This document shows positions 62,701 to 64,000 of a stretch of DNA of 64,000 nt, in pieces (within the stretch, counting starts at the first letter, position 1; every line of letters begins with the position of its first letter). The position numbers and the translations under genes are program-made. The notes under the pieces are model-generated. The model was not told the DNA's origin. It saw only the letters and a program-made list of their open reading frames with translations, and did no database searches. Source of the DNA: Eopsaltria australis (taxonomy: Eukaryota; Chordata; Aves; Passeriformes; Petroicidae); the NCBI GenBank assembly GCA_034509425.1, contig JAVTVJ010000458.1, forward strand, positions 1,054,001-1,118,000, in the 5' to 3' direction.

Positions 62701-63200
62701 TGCACACTGTCACAGGCAAGGCTGTGTTTCCCTGGCAACTATCAAACACATTGTTAATGTCCCTGAAGGGTTTCTAGTCAATAATGATTTCATTCCTTTC
62801 AAGCTCATATTTTAAACTAACTTTTTGGTTAGCTTAACCCTTGCTCCAGTTCGTGTGTTTGGTTTATTATTGTCAGCTGGCTGAACATTTTTGGGAAGCA
62901 AAGTTTTTAACTTTAGTTCCCTGTAGACCTTGAGAGCACCACATCTGGAGAAATCAGAGATATCAGTGAGAAATAAAAACATGCAAGGGACCAACTCCAT
63001 CTTTTACAGAATTCTAGAATCAAGCTGAATTAAGGTGAAGACTGAAATTACAACACAAACACCAACTTCCATTTATGTGTTTTTTTTCTCTACGTGGATA
63101 ACAGGAACAGCACCTCCAGTTTTATTACTGAGATAAGGACAGCGATTGCAAATGCTAAAGTAAGATGATAAAAAACAGCTTTAAGCTGAGCTGGCCCCAA
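59748..63200. other. Non-coding DNA, no gene seen
   Basis: A GC-moderate part at 60050-60780 has overlapping open frames on both strands, none with a known domain. The remainder is AT-rich without recognised elements. Confidence 0.5.
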
Positions 63201-63201
63201 G

Positions 63202-63270
63202 GTATTGTTTTCATTTTGGGGATTTGTTGTTGCTGTTTTGGTTGGTGGTTATTTTTGGTTTGGTTTTGTT
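63202..63270. repeat. GT-rich low-complexity tract
   Basis: Almost only G and T (repeats of TTTGG, TTGTTG and GGTT) over about 70 bases, with two short breaks. Simple sequence without an evident unit. Confidence 0.75.
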
Positions 63271-64000
63271 ATCACACTGTCCACAAAAAAATGAATGGGA
63301 CTAGTGCAATCTGCCTTGTGATTCTTAAAATGAAAGTATCATAGAAGTGCACATAAAATTATTGAATATTAAGAAAAATTTTGGGGGGGCCATAATAAAT
63401 TTGGAATTATATGATTCCCTTCATGAGGTTTCTTTAGTAAGAGAAATTCACAATCTCTAGAACCACTAGAAGGCAGCCCAGTTATTTCTTTTGGAGCTGC
63501 TATTTTCCCTCTCAACTAAAGCTTTGCTGTAGAAGAATCTCAGCCAGAAAACAGTTTATGGGAAAAGGAAGTCAATTGGTTTTGTAAGCTATAAAGGTCA
63601 AAATACTTCTGAGAAATACTCCCTTTGGAAAGCTTGGGAGCAACCTTTTCCTCCAAAATTTTCTGACAGCTGGCAAAGCAGGAAGACATATGCTTTTTTT
63701 GTATTGCCTAAATAAAAGTGACTGATCTGACTTATTAACACTGATTCTCTCAAGATGCAAAAAGGAGTTTCCAGTGATTTTATGCTGTTCTTAATATTCG
63801 TTAGCAATATCTGCTTTTACATGAGCAATATTTATCCTCAACATCTGTTTGCAGGATCAGTTTGAGGATTTAGAAGATATGCTTCCAAATTTATTAGCTT
63901 TCATAGAAAGCAATTTTCAGTCTATTGAGAATGATTAACTGAAGCTTTTAAGGCTACAGAAATAAAAACAAGCACTAAGGTCTGATAAAAGTCACACTTG
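63271..64000. other. Non-coding DNA, no gene seen
   Basis: AT-rich to the window end, with a G7 run near 63384. Two overlapping minus-strand open frames near 63572-63807 lack domains. Confidence 0.5.

Overview
The window looks like a piece of bird nuclear DNA, most likely from a songbird. The evidence is several fragments of CR1, the main avian LINE, which on the + strand begin with the reverse complement of the CR1 3' end (for example at 2115, 46515 and 50653). There is also a degraded long terminal repeat of a type I recognise from avian endogenous retroviruses, on the minus strand at 55409-55740, and a GC-rich dispersed repeat at 8940-9405 that resembles a common passerine repeat. These family assignments come from memory of the sequences; no database search was possible.

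I find no protein-coding gene, rRNA, tRNA or CRISPR array that I can support. The open frames are short, overlap in several frames, often lie inside repeats, and show no recognisable domains. The sequence is AT-rich and CpG-poor almost throughout, as expected for an intergenic stretch or a large intron. No feature acts with another in a pathway.

Layout. 1-9400: non-coding DNA with a G-rich (GGGAAA)n tract (1827-1901), a CR1 fragment (2115-2383), a possible LTR scrap next to a poly(A) run (4660-4800) and the GC-rich repeat (8940-9405). 9400-33600: long, nearly featureless AT-rich DNA with A-runs and one possible small exon (26012-26053). 33600-39200: a G14 run, three CR1 fragments of different age and orientation, a 49-bp sequence present twice 938 bp apart, and a cluster of five CCAAT pentamers. 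39200-55400: AT-rich DNA with two short tandem repeats (43152-43222, 53778-53866), an A24 run and two more CR1 fragments. 55409-56620 is the most distinctive block. It holds a minus-strand LTR remnant, a possible provirus internal remnant, a (GGA)n run, the only CpG island, a CTCF/YY1-like motif, and an alternating 45/55-bp higher-order tandem repeat that ends at a small hairpin. 56621-64000: plain AT-rich DNA with (AAAT)n and GT-rich simple sequence.

The best candidate for something undescribed is the CpG-rich dimeric tandem repeat at 56376-56601 beside the old retroviral remnant. It may be an orphan CpG island or the promoter of a gene outside the window. I see nothing in the sequence that shows a new biological system.
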